The notes: generated from the letters alone by a model not told the origin. Shown: positions 54,230-63,311, numbered from the stretch's first letter. The stretch is DNA of 64,000 nt from Nodosilinea sp. LEGE 06152 (GCF_015207525.1 NZ_JADEWR010000012.1:93455-157454); one strand, 5' to 3'. Program-made: numbers and translations.

Positions 54230-55489
54230 ATGCCTCCGGATCCTTCCCATGAACCCTATGCCATTCTGGCTGTAGACGACTCTTCAGACAACTTGTTTCT
54301 GATCGAGTCTATTTTGGATGACCCTGAGTATCACATCACCTGTGTAGAGAGTGGTCAGGCGGCTCTAGAGGTAGTGAGACAGACGCCACCCGACGTGATT
54401 TTGCTCGATGTCATGATGCCGGGGCTCGACGGCTACGCGGTCACCCAGCGCATTCGCGACAATTCTAGCCTGCCCTACATTCCTATTTTGCTGATTACGG
54501 CCCACGACCAGTCGAGCCTGGTGCAGGGGCTAGACGCCGGAGCCGACGATTTTATCCGCAAGCCGGTGGATGTTAATGAGCTGCGGGCGCGGGTGCGATC
54601 GCTGCTTCGCCTCAAGCGCAGCATAGATGCCCAGGCCACCATGATTCGCCAGCGCGACGACTTTGTGGCTCGCCTCACCCACGATCTGCGCACGCCGCTG
54701 GTTGCCGCCAACCGCATGCTAAAGCTGTGCGAGGGCGACGCCTTTGGCCCCATGCCCGAGGACGGCAAGCATGCGATCGCCACCGTGGTTGACAGCAACC
54801 GCCACCTGCTCAGCATGGTGAACACACTGCTGGAGGTGTACCGCCACGAGGCAGGGCACAAAGCGCTAACGCTGTCGCCGGTTGACCTATTTAAGCTCAC
54901 CGAAACGGTGGTCATGGAGCTGGCCCCAATGGCGGCCGAAAAAGGGCTGACCTGCCTGCTCTGTCGCTCCGACCGGATCGATGCTGTGCCGTCCATCGCC
55001 CACGACAGCGATCTGCGATCGCCCGGTGCTGCCTCTGGGGTGACATCTGGGGCGACATCCTTAGACAGTGCCGTAGGGACTGCGACGCTAGAAAACGACG
55101 CCTTTGTGGTGTTGGGCGACCACTTAGAACTGCGCCGAGTGATTACCAACCTGATTGGCAACGCGATTAAATTTACCGACTCCGGCGGCGTGACCACCAC
55201 CATTGGCACCACGTCAACCCCCCCCGCTGGGGTAGACCTGTCTGATTCTGTTGGTGCGGCCTGGGTGTGGGTCAGCGTCACCGATACCGGCATTGGCGTG
55301 CCTGAGGCCGAGCAGCAGGCGGTGTTTGAGTGGTTTCGCCAGGGCAACCAGGCCCGCTCGGGTCACGGCCTGGGCCTGCACCTGTCGCAGCGAATTGCTC
55401 GGCTCCACGGCGGCACCATTACCCTCGCTTCTGAGGTTGACCACGGCAGCTGCTTTACCCTGTATCTGCCAAAGCAGGCGGAGAATTGA
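54230..55489 (+). CDS. Receiver-histidine kinase (response regulator fused to a kinase)
   Basis: 419 aa. The N-terminal receiver (~10-125) has the acid pocket D16/D17, phospho-acceptor D60 (ILLDVMMPG) and K111. A HisKA domain (~140-205) carries H151 in ARLTHDLRTPL. The HATPase (~220-415) has the N box NLIGNAIKFT, G1 DTGIGVPE and G2 GHGLGLHLSQ. A Ser/Ala/Gly-rich insert (~246-290) interrupts the ATPase between its first strands and the N box. There is no transmembrane or sensor domain, so it takes its input through the receiver and works in the cytoplasm. Confidence 0.92.
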   Translation: MPPDPSHEPYAILAVDDSSDNLFLIESILDDPEYHITCVESGQAALEVVRQTPPDVILLDVMMPGLDGYAVTQRIRDNSSLPYIPILLITAHDQSSLVQGLDAGADDFIRKPVDVNELRARVRSLLRLKRSIDAQATMIRQRDDFVARLTHDLRTPLVAANRMLKLCEGDAFGPMPEDGKHAIATVVDSNRHLLSMVNTLLEVYRHEAGHKALTLSPVDLFKLTETVVMELAPMAAEKGLTCLLCRSDRIDAVPSIAHDSDLRSPGAASGVTSGATSLDSAVGTATLENDAFVVLGDHLELRRVITNLIGNAIKFTDSGGVTTTIGTTSTPPAGVDLSDSVGAAWVWVSVTDTGIGVPEAEQQAVFEWFRQGNQARSGHGLGLHLSQRIARLHGGTITLASEVDHGSCFTLYLPKQAEN

Positions 55490-55619
55490 GCCCTGGGGGT
55501 AACTCCAGGGAGCAGCCTCGAGATGGCAGGTACAGGGTCAGGCCTAGAAGGTAGGCCCACTACGCGCTCAGTCCAGGTTTAGTAGGATGGGGAAGACCCC
55601 GTCATTGCAGAGCAACACT

Positions 55620-56732
55620 ATGCGCATTGGGCTGCCCAAGGAAATCAAAGATCAGGAGTTTCGCGTTGGCTTGACCCCGGCGGCGGTGCAGAGCCTGGCT
55701 CAGCAGGGGCATCAGGTGGTGGTGCAGGCGGGGGCCGGGGCTGGGTCTGGCTTTAGCGATGACGACTATCAGCAGGCGGGGGCCAAGCTAGTCGCCGATG
55801 CCGATGCCGCTTGGGCACAGGAGATGGTGGTTAAGGTCAAAGAGCCTCAGCCCTCAGAGTACGGGTTCTTTCGCCCCCATCTAATCTTGTTTACCTACCT
55901 GCACCTGGCGGCAGAGCGATCGCTGACCGAGGCGCTGATGCAGAGCGGTATCGAGGCGATCGCCTACGAAACCGTGGTTGCCCCCGACGGCAGACTGCCC
56001 CTGCTCACGCCCATGAGCATTATTGCCGGTCGCCTCTCGGTACAGTTTGGGGCTCGCTACCTGGAGCGTCAGCAGGGCGGGCGGGGCGTGCTGCTCGGCG
56101 GTATTCCCGGCGTTGCCCCCGGTACCGTGGTGATTTTAGGCGGCGGCGTGGTGGGCACCGAAGCCGCCAAAATGGCCGTCGGATTGGGGGCCAGGGTGCA
56201 GATTATCGACCTTAACGTCGAGCGACTGGCCTATCTCGAAACGCTGTTTGGCTCCCGCGTGGAGCTGCTCTACAGCAGTTCTGCCCAAATTGCCGCCAGC
56301 GTTCCCCAAGCCGATCTGCTGATTGGGGCGGTGCTGGTACCCGGCCGCAAAGCCCCCACCCTAGTTTCTAAAGAGCTGGTGGCGGCCATGCGCCCCGGCT
56401 CCGTAATCATTGACGTTGCTGTGGATCAGGGTGGCTGTATCGAAACCCTGCGCCCCACCTCCCACAGCCAGCCCACCTACCTTGAGCAGGGGGTTGTACA
56501 CTTTGGGGTGCCCAACATGCCCGGTGCCGTGCCCTGGACGGCTACCCAGGCGCTTAACAACGCCACGCTGCCCTACGTGCTCAAGCTGGCGCGCCAGGGG
56601 ATGGATGCTCTGGCTACCGACAGCGGTTTGGGCGGTGGGCTCAACGTATCGGCGGGGAAACTCATTCACCCGGCTGTGCGCGATGTCTTCCCGGATCTAG
56701 CGGCCCGGTCTGCTGAGATGGCTGCCCTTTAG
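55620..56732 (+). CDS. ald: Alanine dehydrogenase
   Basis: 370 aa from the ATG at 55620 (MRIGLPKEIKDQEFRVGLTPAAV). It holds the family blocks VKVKEPQPSEYGFF, LFTYLHLAAERSLTEAL, VILGGGVVGTEAAKMAVGLGARV (NAD site) and VDQGGCIETLRPTSHSQPTY. Residues corresponding to the catalytic Lys (VKVKEP) and His (TYLHLA) are present. It converts alanine to pyruvate and ammonia with NAD+. It is followed 11 bp downstream by a SnoaL-like gene, likely cotranscribed. Confidence 0.96.
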   Translation: MRIGLPKEIKDQEFRVGLTPAAVQSLAQQGHQVVVQAGAGAGSGFSDDDYQQAGAKLVADADAAWAQEMVVKVKEPQPSEYGFFRPHLILFTYLHLAAERSLTEALMQSGIEAIAYETVVAPDGRLPLLTPMSIIAGRLSVQFGARYLERQQGGRGVLLGGIPGVAPGTVVILGGGVVGTEAAKMAVGLGARVQIIDLNVERLAYLETLFGSRVELLYSSSAQIAASVPQADLLIGAVLVPGRKAPTLVSKELVAAMRPGSVIIDVAVDQGGCIETLRPTSHSQPTYLEQGVVHFGVPNMPGAVPWTATQALNNATLPYVLKLARQGMDALATDSGLGGGLNVSAGKLIHPAVRDVFPDLAARSAEMAAL

Positions 56733-56743
56733 AGATCACCTGT

Positions 56744-57130
56744 ATGAACACCGTTGATGTGATTCGAGAACTCTATAGGGCCTTTCGCGATCGCGACTAC
56801 GACGCCTTTCTCAGCATCACCACGCCGGATCTGGAGTGGATTCAAAACGAGGGCTTCCCAGGAGGAGCAACGTACCGAGGTGCCGCTGAGGTCATTGAGG
56901 GCGTCTTCAAAGCCAACAGCAACAGCTGGGCAGGCTTTGCCTACCAGATCGAAGAATTTTTGGAGGCTGGCGATTTTATCATCGTGGTGGGCAGATATAC
57001 CGGGAAAAACACTGTTTCCGGAAAACCCCTAAATGCAGCGGCAGCCCATATCTACGATCTGCGCGATGGCAAAGTCTGCCGCTTTCGCATGTTCGCTGAT
57101 ACCAAGACCATTTGGGACTCGATGACCTAA
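56744..57130 (+). CDS. SnoaL/NTF2-like protein
   Basis: 128 aa. It has the NTF2 fold: VDVIRELYRAFRDRDYDAFLSITTPDLEWIQNEGFPGGATYRGAAEVIEGVF, with the alternating strands FIIVVGRYTGKN and AAAHIYDLRDGKVCRFRMFADT at the end. Family members range from ketosteroid isomerase-like enzymes to simple binding proteins. A dedicated function cannot be given. It is 11 bp behind ald on the same strand; a link with alanine metabolism would be conjecture. Confidence 0.87.
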   Translation: MNTVDVIRELYRAFRDRDYDAFLSITTPDLEWIQNEGFPGGATYRGAAEVIEGVFKANSNSWAGFAYQIEEFLEAGDFIIVVGRYTGKNTVSGKPLNAAAAHIYDLRDGKVCRFRMFADTKTIWDSMT

Positions 57131-57156
57131 TTTGGAGTCTGAGGCCGCACGTAGGC

Positions 57157-57738
57157 TCAGTTCACTACCGCGCTGCCGTGGGCGCGAGGATCATCATTGA
57201 CTGCACTCTGCCTAGAGACAGCATCGCCCTCGATCGCCGATAGACGGCCAAAGTTTTGCTGGTGGGGCAGCGGGGCCTGGGCAATCAGGGCGTCGAGATT
57301 TTCGCTGAGAATTTGTCGGGGCTGCTCACCGATAGCCACCGCGATCGGACTGCCGTCAGCCCCCGAGTAGACGAAGTGGGGAATGCCCTCGACCCGATAG
57401 GTCAGCATTTCGGGCAGCCACTTGTTGTTGTCGATGTTGAGCATGACAAAATTGACGCGATCGCCGTAGCTTTCGCGCAGTTCGGCCATGTCTGCGGCCA
57501 TCGCCTGGCAGCTGGTGCACCAGTTGGCGTAGAACTCTAGCAGCGTCGGTTTGCCGTTGGTCTGGGCCTCCTCAAAGGGCACGGCGCTGGCCGCTAGCTC
57601 GCTGAGTGAAGGCACCGCCGACTGGGTGCGAATGCCCAAAAACATAGCAGCGGCCAGCACCACGGCCGCCACAGCCACCACCAAGTTGCGGGCACGGCTG
57701 GGAGCAACATCTGACGTTACGGGCAGGTTGTCTGACAT
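57157..57738 (-). CDS. Membrane-anchored thioredoxin-like protein (TxlA/HCF164 type)
   Basis: 193 aa. One N-terminal membrane helix (LVVAVAAVVLAAAMFLGI) precedes a thioredoxin domain (~50-155). The active site is LEFYANWCTSCQAMAADMAEL, i.e. WCxxC with TS between the cysteines. VEGIPHFVYSGADG holds the cis-Pro. This matches cyanobacterial TxlA and plant HCF164, which carry reducing power across the thylakoid membrane and help assemble cytochrome b6f. It is divergent from the NIL-ferredoxin gene with a 140-bp spacer. Confidence 0.9.
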   Translation of the reverse strand: MSDNLPVTSDVAPSRARNLVVAVAAVVLAAAMFLGIRTQSAVPSLSELAASAVPFEEAQTNGKPTLLEFYANWCTSCQAMAADMAELRESYGDRVNFVMLNIDNNKWLPEMLTYRVEGIPHFVYSGADGSPIAVAIGEQPRQILSENLDALIAQAPLPHQQNFGRLSAIEGDAVSRQSAVNDDPRAHGSAVVN

Positions 57739-57878
57739 AGGACGAGAATTGAATGTTTCTAAACTGGAATTCGGGGCTCAAATTGGGCTTCAAAACGGCA
57801 TGGGTAACCAAACTCTCCGGTTAGGATAGGAATAGCCCACTGGTTTTAGTGTAGAAGAATCGCGGTGTTGAGTCGGCT

Positions 57879-58283
57879 ATGAAAAAAAGAGTCAAGCTGA
57901 TCTTCCCCAAGCGATCGGTGCACATGCCGATTACTTACCGACTGGCCAAAGACTTCAACATCGCCGCCAATATCATTCGGGCCCAGGTGGCCCCCAACCA
58001 GGTGGGCACCCTGGTAGTCGAGCTGTCGGGCGATATCGATCAGCTCAACGACGCCGTTGACTGGCTCGAGGTGCAGGGCATTGAGGTGTCTGGGGCCAGC
58101 GGTGAAATTGTGGTCGACGAAGACCTCTGCGTGCACTGCGGTTTGTGTACGGGGGTGTGTCCAACCAGGGCCCTCACCCTCGATAGTGAAACCTACCGAC
58201 TCACGTTCTCGCGATCGCGCTGTATTGTCTGCGAGCAGTGCGTGCCCACCTGCCCCGTGCAGGCTATTTCCACCAATCTGTAG
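57879..58283 (+). CDS. NIL-domain ferredoxin-like protein, two [4Fe-4S] clusters
   Basis: 134 aa. The N-terminal NIL domain (~1-78: KRVKLIFPKRSVHMPITYRLAKDFNIAANIIRAQVAPNQVGTLVVELSGD) is the small-molecule or sulfur-related domain also found in methionine ABC transporters. It is fused to a 2[4Fe-4S] ferredoxin: CVHCGLCTGVCP and CIVCEQCVPTCP, two perfect CxxCxxCxxxCP motifs. Such NIL-Fer proteins occur in sulfur/methionine pathways of anaerobes and in cyanobacteria; the electron partner here is unknown. It has a 21-bp gap to the next gene, a probable operon. Confidence 0.9.
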   Translation: MKKRVKLIFPKRSVHMPITYRLAKDFNIAANIIRAQVAPNQVGTLVVELSGDIDQLNDAVDWLEVQGIEVSGASGEIVVDEDLCVHCGLCTGVCPTRALTLDSETYRLTFSRSRCIVCEQCVPTCPVQAISTNL

Positions 58284-58304
58284 CGCGGCTGAGGCGCGAT
58301 CGCT

Positions 58305-58757
58305 ATGCACCAAGACCGCTCACTTCGCACGCTGATCAGGGTTCACTGGCTCTCCTGGGCGCTGATGGTCTTGGCCCACGTCACCTACGGCGGTTTTTTA
58401 CACGATCGAAACGCTGGCCCAACGGCCTGGCTCGTCAGCGTGGTACTGGCAATCTGTGGCGCGGGGGCAATTACCCTGTTTTGGCCGCTGATTCGCCGCG
58501 TCATTCTGCTGGGGTTTCAGTCAGATATGGGCTACTTCGTCATGGCCCTGAGTGTGGCCTCCCTGGCGGTGGTGGCGGTGACGCAGTTCCAGCTCTTTGC
58601 CTATTTTTCCATGATGGTGGCCGTATCGCTGCTGGCCCGAGTCGACAACCTCATTTTGGGTGTCAAAGACACCGCTGCTTTTTTCCTGCTGGCGGGGCTG
58701 GCTCTGCTAGGGCTGGCCCTGAGCTGGCTGCCCCAGCTGTTGTGGGTGGGCAACTAG
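58305..58757 (+). CDS. Conserved hypothetical four-helix membrane protein
   Basis: 150 aa with about four membrane helices (LSWALMVLAHVTYGGFL, WLVSVVLAICGAGAITLFWPLI, YFVMALSVASLAVVAVTQFQLFAYFSMMVAVSLLARV, AAFFLLAGLALLGLALSWLPQLLW). No domain recognised. It lies 21 bp behind the NIL-ferredoxin gene and may form a membrane partner for it. This is inferred from position only. Confidence 0.72.
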   Translation: MHQDRSLRTLIRVHWLSWALMVLAHVTYGGFLHDRNAGPTAWLVSVVLAICGAGAITLFWPLIRRVILLGFQSDMGYFVMALSVASLAVVAVTQFQLFAYFSMMVAVSLLARVDNLILGVKDTAAFFLLAGLALLGLALSWLPQLLWVGN

Positions 58758-58968
58758 AGCCAAACCCGCTGAAATTGGTCCAGTCCTATTGCCGCCCTCT
58801 AGAATCGCAATGATGTGCTCCGTTGCCCTGCCCCCGTCCCTGTGTAGGATGGTTAACAGGTCTTGTCTTTGTATACAGCGCTAAAGCAAGAGAGCTAAGC
58901 CAGGGCTTGGTGCACAGACTGATTTAGGGCTAAGACCGTTTTATTTACGCTAGTTAAGGGGTTTACGC

Positions 58969-61173
58969 ATGACGGCTGCCAGTACGCAATCGATTCCGGC
59001 CTTTTGTGAGGGCATTCAACACTTTGGGGACTTGCCCCCCGAGTTTGCCGCCTATGGTCAAGCGGCGGCGATCGCGCCAGAGCAGACCGCCATTACCTCC
59101 CCCAGCGACCCCGCCGCTGTCTACCAAACCCTGCTGGCCGCCGATGCCCTGCGCTATCTCACCCTGCAGGTGACCGCCAGCAAAGAGTCGGGCCACCCCG
59201 GCGGGTTTGCCAGTATTGCCGATGCGATCGCCTCGCTCGTTATGCTGGGCCACAAAAACATCGTCACCGAAGTCGGTCACCACGCCCCCGGCTTCTACAG
59301 CAACGTGTTCCTAGACCGCTCCCTCGAAGCTATGGGCATTGAGACCGTGCAGCAGCTGTGCGATCGCTTTCGCGAGACCCACGGCCTGCTGGGCCACCTG
59401 TCGGGGCAAATCCCTGGCCTGCTGGCCCCCGCTGGTCCCCTGGGGCAGGGCCAGCACTTCGCCATGGCCGGGGCCAAGCTGCACCCCGGCGTGCTGTTTC
59501 CCGTCACCATTGGCGATGGCGGCCTGGGCGAACCCTACATCATGAGCAGCTTTGGCCACTTCAACACCGCCTACCCCAACGTCACCAACTTCCTGCCCAT
59601 CCTGGTTTGGAATGGCTTCTCCCAGGAGCACCACAGCATGGTGTCGACCAAATCAAACCAGGCCATGATCGACTACTGGCGCGGCAACGGCTTCCAGGAG
59701 ATTGTGCTGGTCGATGCCAAAGACTACGACGACAACCACCAGCCCGGCGACTACGTCGATAGCACCGCCTTTTCGTTTCCCCAGCGGTTTGCCTTCACCC
59801 AGGCGGTGCTAGAGGCCACCGACAAAGCCGCCAAGCTGGCCCTGGGCGGCACCCTCACCGTGCTCATCGTGAAGCAGCTCAAGGGCGCGGGGGTTCACAA
59901 GCGGGGGGCCCAGTCCCACAACCTCTACCCTGGCGACTCGCTGCAGCGCGACTACATTATCAGTGCCCTGACCAGCCGCGCCCTGCACCCCGACGCCTGG
60001 CACCTGGTGCGCACTAACTACGAGCGCTCTGCGGGTGGTCCTGGAGCCAAAACAGCGGTTACAGAATCAGTCTTACCCCTAGCCGACCTAGGCACCCTGC
60101 CCCTCAACGAGTTTCCGGTTGGGGGCGATAAGCAGGTCGCCACCACCGCTATGGGCGCTCTGGTGGGCTACGTGGGCCAAAAAGACGCCCAGTTTGTGGT
60201 GACCAACGCTGACGGCAATGCCGCCTCTGGCATCAACAACATCAACCAGGCGCTCAAAATTATTCACCCCACCGCTGACGACACCTACTTTCAGCAGCCC
60301 CACGGTCAAGTCTACGAGCCCCTCAGCGAAGACGCCTGCGCTGGTTTAGCGGCTGCCCAGGCTCTCTTCGGTGGCCGCACCCTGTGGTGCTCCTACGAAT
60401 CGTTTGCCGTCAACGGTCTACCCATTTGGCAAACCGTCACTCAGGCGATGGCCGAACTGCGCCGCTCCACCCCATCGACCATCACCCTGTTTACCGCTGG
60501 TGCCCTCGAGCAAGGCCGCAACGGCTGGACCCACCAACGCCCCGAAATCGAAAACTACTTTGCCGGCATGATGCGCAACGGCAATGTGTATCCCCTGTTT
60601 CCCACCGACGCTAACAGCATTCAGGTCTGCTACGACTGGGCGCTGGGCACCCGCAACAAAGGGGTTACCATTACCGCCAGCAAGTCGCCCCTGCCGGTAC
60701 GCACCACGTTTGAGCAAACTCGTCAGGCTCTGGCGGAGGGGGCCATTGAGCTTGCCACCTGGCCCGGTGACAAAACCGTGGTGTTTGCTGTCGTCGGTGA
60801 TATGACCCTGCTGCCGGTGTTTGAAGCCGCTGAGCAGCTCGCCGCCAGCGGCATCGGCAGCCGCATTGTGTCGGTTGTTAACCCTCGTCAGCTCTACCGC
60901 CCTACCGATGTCGCCTGGGATTTCTGTGCCGAGCCCGACGATGCATTTCTGTCCGATGCCGGGTTTGCGCGCCTGTTTGGTGGTGACGCGCTAATTGGGG
61001 TAACGGGTGGTTCTAGTGCCGTGCTAGAACCCATCATGTTGCGCAGCACCACCCCCCGCGACACCTTTGCCTGGAAGCGGGGCGAAACCACCGCCAGTGC
61101 CGGGCAAATTATGGCACTCAACGGGCTAACGGCCGCCAATTTTGTCGCCAGGGCTAAGGTGCTGCTGTCCTAA
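58969..61173 (+). CDS. Phosphoketolase-like thiamine diphosphate enzyme
   Basis: 734 aa. The N-terminal SIPAFCEGIQHFGDLPPEFAAYGQAAAIAP resembles phosphoketolase. The body has ASKESGHPGG (TPP-pocket residues as in transketolase), VTIGDGGLGEPYIMSSFGHFN (GDG thiamine motif), WNGFSQEHHSMVSTKSN, VTNADGNAASGINNI and YESFAVNGLPIW. It is about 60 residues shorter than typical XFP/XPK (about 790 aa) and resembles the second, divergent homologue of Synechocystis (sll0529-type). Whether it splits xylulose 5-phosphate or fructose 6-phosphate is not proven. A perfect palindrome follows. Confidence 0.82.
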   Translation: MTAASTQSIPAFCEGIQHFGDLPPEFAAYGQAAAIAPEQTAITSPSDPAAVYQTLLAADALRYLTLQVTASKESGHPGGFASIADAIASLVMLGHKNIVTEVGHHAPGFYSNVFLDRSLEAMGIETVQQLCDRFRETHGLLGHLSGQIPGLLAPAGPLGQGQHFAMAGAKLHPGVLFPVTIGDGGLGEPYIMSSFGHFNTAYPNVTNFLPILVWNGFSQEHHSMVSTKSNQAMIDYWRGNGFQEIVLVDAKDYDDNHQPGDYVDSTAFSFPQRFAFTQAVLEATDKAAKLALGGTLTVLIVKQLKGAGVHKRGAQSHNLYPGDSLQRDYIISALTSRALHPDAWHLVRTNYERSAGGPGAKTAVTESVLPLADLGTLPLNEFPVGGDKQVATTAMGALVGYVGQKDAQFVVTNADGNAASGINNINQALKIIHPTADDTYFQQPHGQVYEPLSEDACAGLAAAQALFGGRTLWCSYESFAVNGLPIWQTVTQAMAELRRSTPSTITLFTAGALEQGRNGWTHQRPEIENYFAGMMRNGNVYPLFPTDANSIQVCYDWALGTRNKGVTITASKSPLPVRTTFEQTRQALAEGAIELATWPGDKTVVFAVVGDMTLLPVFEAAEQLAASGIGSRIVSVVNPRQLYRPTDVAWDFCAEPDDAFLSDAGFARLFGGDALIGVTGGSSAVLEPIMLRSTTPRDTFAWKRGETTASAGQIMALNGLTAANFVARAKVLLS

Positions 61174-61188
61174 GCCGCTGTCCTAAGC

Positions 61189-61232
61189 CAATCAGAAAGC
61201 GGGGAGGTGTACACCTCCCCGCTTTCTGATTG
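61189..61232. terminator. Perfect 44-nt palindrome between convergent genes
   Basis: The arm CAATCAGAAAGCGGGGAGGTGT is followed at once by its exact complement (no loop), centred at 61210/61211. It lies 16 bases after the phosphoketolase-like gene's stop and 69 bases before the end of the Tic22 gene. It is probably a shared terminator; there is no T-tract. Confidence 0.7.
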
Positions 61233-61300
61233 ATGTATCTGAAGTAATGCCCCAAAGCAATGTCTGACCGCTGACAAAAAACTTCGGGTAAAACCTGGCC

Positions 61301-62041
61301 CTAAGGAGTTGCTTCAGCTTCCTGAGCGCGAATGTAGTTCAAAACCTCTGTGGAAGGAAACAGCCGCACCTGCTCTAGCTGGGCATCGAGGGCGGGGTCG
61401 CTGTTGCTGGTCATGGTGGCCAGCAGCCACTCCAGGGAGAGCACCTGAATTACGACATTGTCGGCGGCCTCAGCATTGGTCTCTTCATAGCGATCGAGCA
61501 GGGTCTGCAAATCGTTGCGGGAAAAGAACATGGGCAGCGAGGCTTCACCATCTTGATTGATGGTGAGATAGGGACCATCGGCACCCTGGCGGGCGATAAA
61601 GAGTGGCACCCCCTGAAAGTCAGATTGAAGCTGGGTTGCCGTCTCTAGCTCACCACCGATGGGCAGATACAGCAGGGGAACCTCTGCCTCATCGCTGAGT
61701 ACGGTTTCCTGGTAGAGCGTGCCCAGGTCAACCAAAGCCACTTCGGCACTGGGGTCTTCTTCCTGAGCGCGGGCTAAAAATTCCTCCGCGGCTGCCCCGT
61801 CGATAAACACCACGGGCACTTTCACTTCTTGGTCATTGACCTCAGCGGCGGCCGTCAGGGGTTGGCCGTCAGAGTTCAAAATGATAAAGACCGGCACCTG
61901 CTCTAGCTTATCGACAATGGCCTCCTCACCTAGGGCAACGGCGGGCAGGGGCATCACCAGGCCACCCCCTAGTAGGCTGCCGCTAACCAGGGCGGTAATT
62001 AGGGGGAGAGGCCGCAAAAGAGAGGAAAATAGCTGCTGCAT
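61301..62041 (-). CDS. Tic22-like protein
   Basis: 246 aa from the ATG at 62041; the frame extends upstream but that part lacks support. A signal peptide ends near ...LPAVALG. The mature domain has VDKLEQVPVFIILNSDGQPLTA, VPVVFIDGAAAEEFLARA and GVPLFIARQGADGPYLTI, the repeats of the Tic22 family (YmxG/Tic22). In cyanobacteria Tic22 is a soluble periplasmic/thylakoid chaperone linked to Omp85 biogenesis; in plastids it is part of the import machinery. The C-terminal VVIQVLSLEWLLATM block is also typical. Confidence 0.88.
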   Translation of the reverse strand: MQQLFSSLLRPLPLITALVSGSLLGGGLVMPLPAVALGEEAIVDKLEQVPVFIILNSDGQPLTAAAEVNDQEVKVPVVFIDGAAAEEFLARAQEEDPSAEVALVDLGTLYQETVLSDEAEVPLLYLPIGGELETATQLQSDFQGVPLFIARQGADGPYLTINQDGEASLPMFFSRNDLQTLLDRYEETNAEAADNVVIQVLSLEWLLATMTSNSDPALDAQLEQVRLFPSTEVLNYIRAQEAEATP

Positions 62042-62198
62042 AGGAATTTTGTCGTAGTTAACGATAACGGGGGTCGGGCGAATGACCGTCAATATTACTG
62101 CTGAATTACTGACTATAGATACTACAGACTAAAGGCTGTTTGCATAGCGCTCTGTGCCAGTCGTGTTAACCGCCCAGCCAAAGCCCTTACATTTAAAA

Positions 62199-62272
62199 TC
62201 GGGATGACAGGATTTGAACCTGCGACATCCTGCTCCCAAAGCAGGCGCGCTACCAAGCTGCGCTACATCCCG
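62199..62272 (-). tRNA. tRNA-Pro (anticodon UGG)
   Basis: 74 nt on the minus strand, no encoded CCA. The acceptor CGGGATG/CATCCCG is perfect. The D arm is GCGC-AGCTTGGTA-GCGC. The anticodon stem CCTGC/GCAGG has loop TTTGGGA (anticodon TGG). The T arm is GCAGG-TTCAAAT-CCTGT. The discriminator is A. Confidence 0.95.
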
Positions 62273-62366
62273 TAGTTCACGCCACCAGTATAGCCTGCTT
62301 TTTTGCCCAACCGTCACTGTCGGCTGCCCTTCTCCTTGTCTTTACCCTGTTTGTTACGATGGGCCT

Positions 62367-62780
62367 ATGGCTATTTCCGCTTACCGCTTAGATCAACTGC
62401 CCGGCCTGAGTCCTACTCAGGCCCATAACATGGCACAGCTGGGCCTGACCAGCACCGACCAACTCCGTCGCTACGGAGCCTCTGCGGCGCGTCGCCAAAA
62501 CCTGGCTCAAAAAATGCAGGTGCCGCTGCGCTACGTCACGAAATGGGTGATTTTAGCCGATTTAGCCCAGGTGCCAGGGGTGGGCTGCCAGTTCAATGGG
62601 CTGCTGCTGCATGCCGGTATTATGTCTGTGGCGCAGCTAGCAGAATGTACAGCTCAGGGCCTCTACACACGGCTGCGGCGACTGCATGTGGCTACCCTGC
62701 AGCGCAACGACCTTTGCCCTAGTGCTGACCAGGTCAACCTGTGGATTCAGCAGGCTAAGGCTATTGTGAGAGAGGCCTGA
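62367..62780 (+). CDS. DUF4332 domain-containing protein
   Basis: 137 aa from the ATG at 62367; a longer frame upstream runs through the tRNA-Pro gene and is rejected. It has two helix-hairpin-helix-like repeats: LDQLPGLSPTQAHNMAQLGLTSTDQLRRYG at ~6-35 and LAQVPGVGCQFNGLLLHAGIMSVAQLAEC at ~66-94. This is the DUF4332 pattern of cyanobacterial proteins related to DNA-binding HhH domains. The molecular role is unknown. It converges with the GNAT gene, 9 bp apart. Confidence 0.82.
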   Translation: MAISAYRLDQLPGLSPTQAHNMAQLGLTSTDQLRRYGASAARRQNLAQKMQVPLRYVTKWVILADLAQVPGVGCQFNGLLLHAGIMSVAQLAECTAQGLYTRLRRLHVATLQRNDLCPSADQVNLWIQQAKAIVREA

Positions 62781-62789
62781 GTGCTGGGG

Positions 62790-63311
62790 CTAGTCTGGAT
62801 ACCAAAACATGCCTTTGATCCCTTCGGGATCGGGCATAAAGCCGAGCCCTTTGTAAAACTCGACGACCTGAGGGTCGGCAAACAGCGTTACATTGCTGAT
62901 GTCTTCGCTGCGCAATTTTTTGATTAGCTGGCGCATGAGCTCTTTGCCCAGGCCGCGCCCCTGAAAATCAGGGTGCACTACGACATCCCAAATGGTGGCG
63001 TTGAAGGCGTGGTCGGAGGTGGCGCGGGAAAAGCCTACCAGACGACGGCGTGAGCCCCGCTGCTCCCACATGGTAACGACGAGATAGCTGTGCTGGATCG
63101 CTTTTTTGACCTTGCGGATAGGACGCCGGGCCCAGCCTACGGCATTGCACAGCTCTTCAAGCTCGTAAAGGTCGAGGTCGCGATCGGTGCTAAATACAAT
63201 AGTTGACCCTTCCCCTTGCTCAGGTAGGGCCTCTAAGACGGTGCTCGCCGACCTTGTCTCCCCAGACGAAGTGTCGTCAGATCCGACAAAAAGACTTTTC
63301 CAAAAACCCAT
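62790..63311 (-). CDS. GNAT family N-acetyltransferase
   Basis: 173 aa. The acetyl-CoA pyrophosphate loop is [23 protein letters not shown] (Q/RxxGxG/A motif) at ~110-130, followed by [29 protein letters not shown]. The N-terminal ~30 residues ([23 protein letters not shown]) are disordered. It matches the plastid/cyanobacterial NSI-like acetyltransferases (YidJ/Ycf52-type). The substrate is unknown. Confidence 0.87.
   Translation of the reverse strand: MGFWKSLFVGSDDTSSGETRSASTVLEALPEQGEGSTIVFSTDRDLDLYELEELCNAVGWARRPIRKVKKAIQHSYLVVTMWEQRGSRRRLVGFSRATSDHAFNATIWDVVVHPDFQGRGLGKELMRQLIKKLRSEDISNVTLFADPQVVEFYKGLGFMPDPEGIKGMFWYPD

Noticed and set aside
62214..62366. Upstream extension of the DUF4332 gene
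   Set aside because: It reads through the antisense of the tRNA-Pro gene; the conserved start is at 62367.
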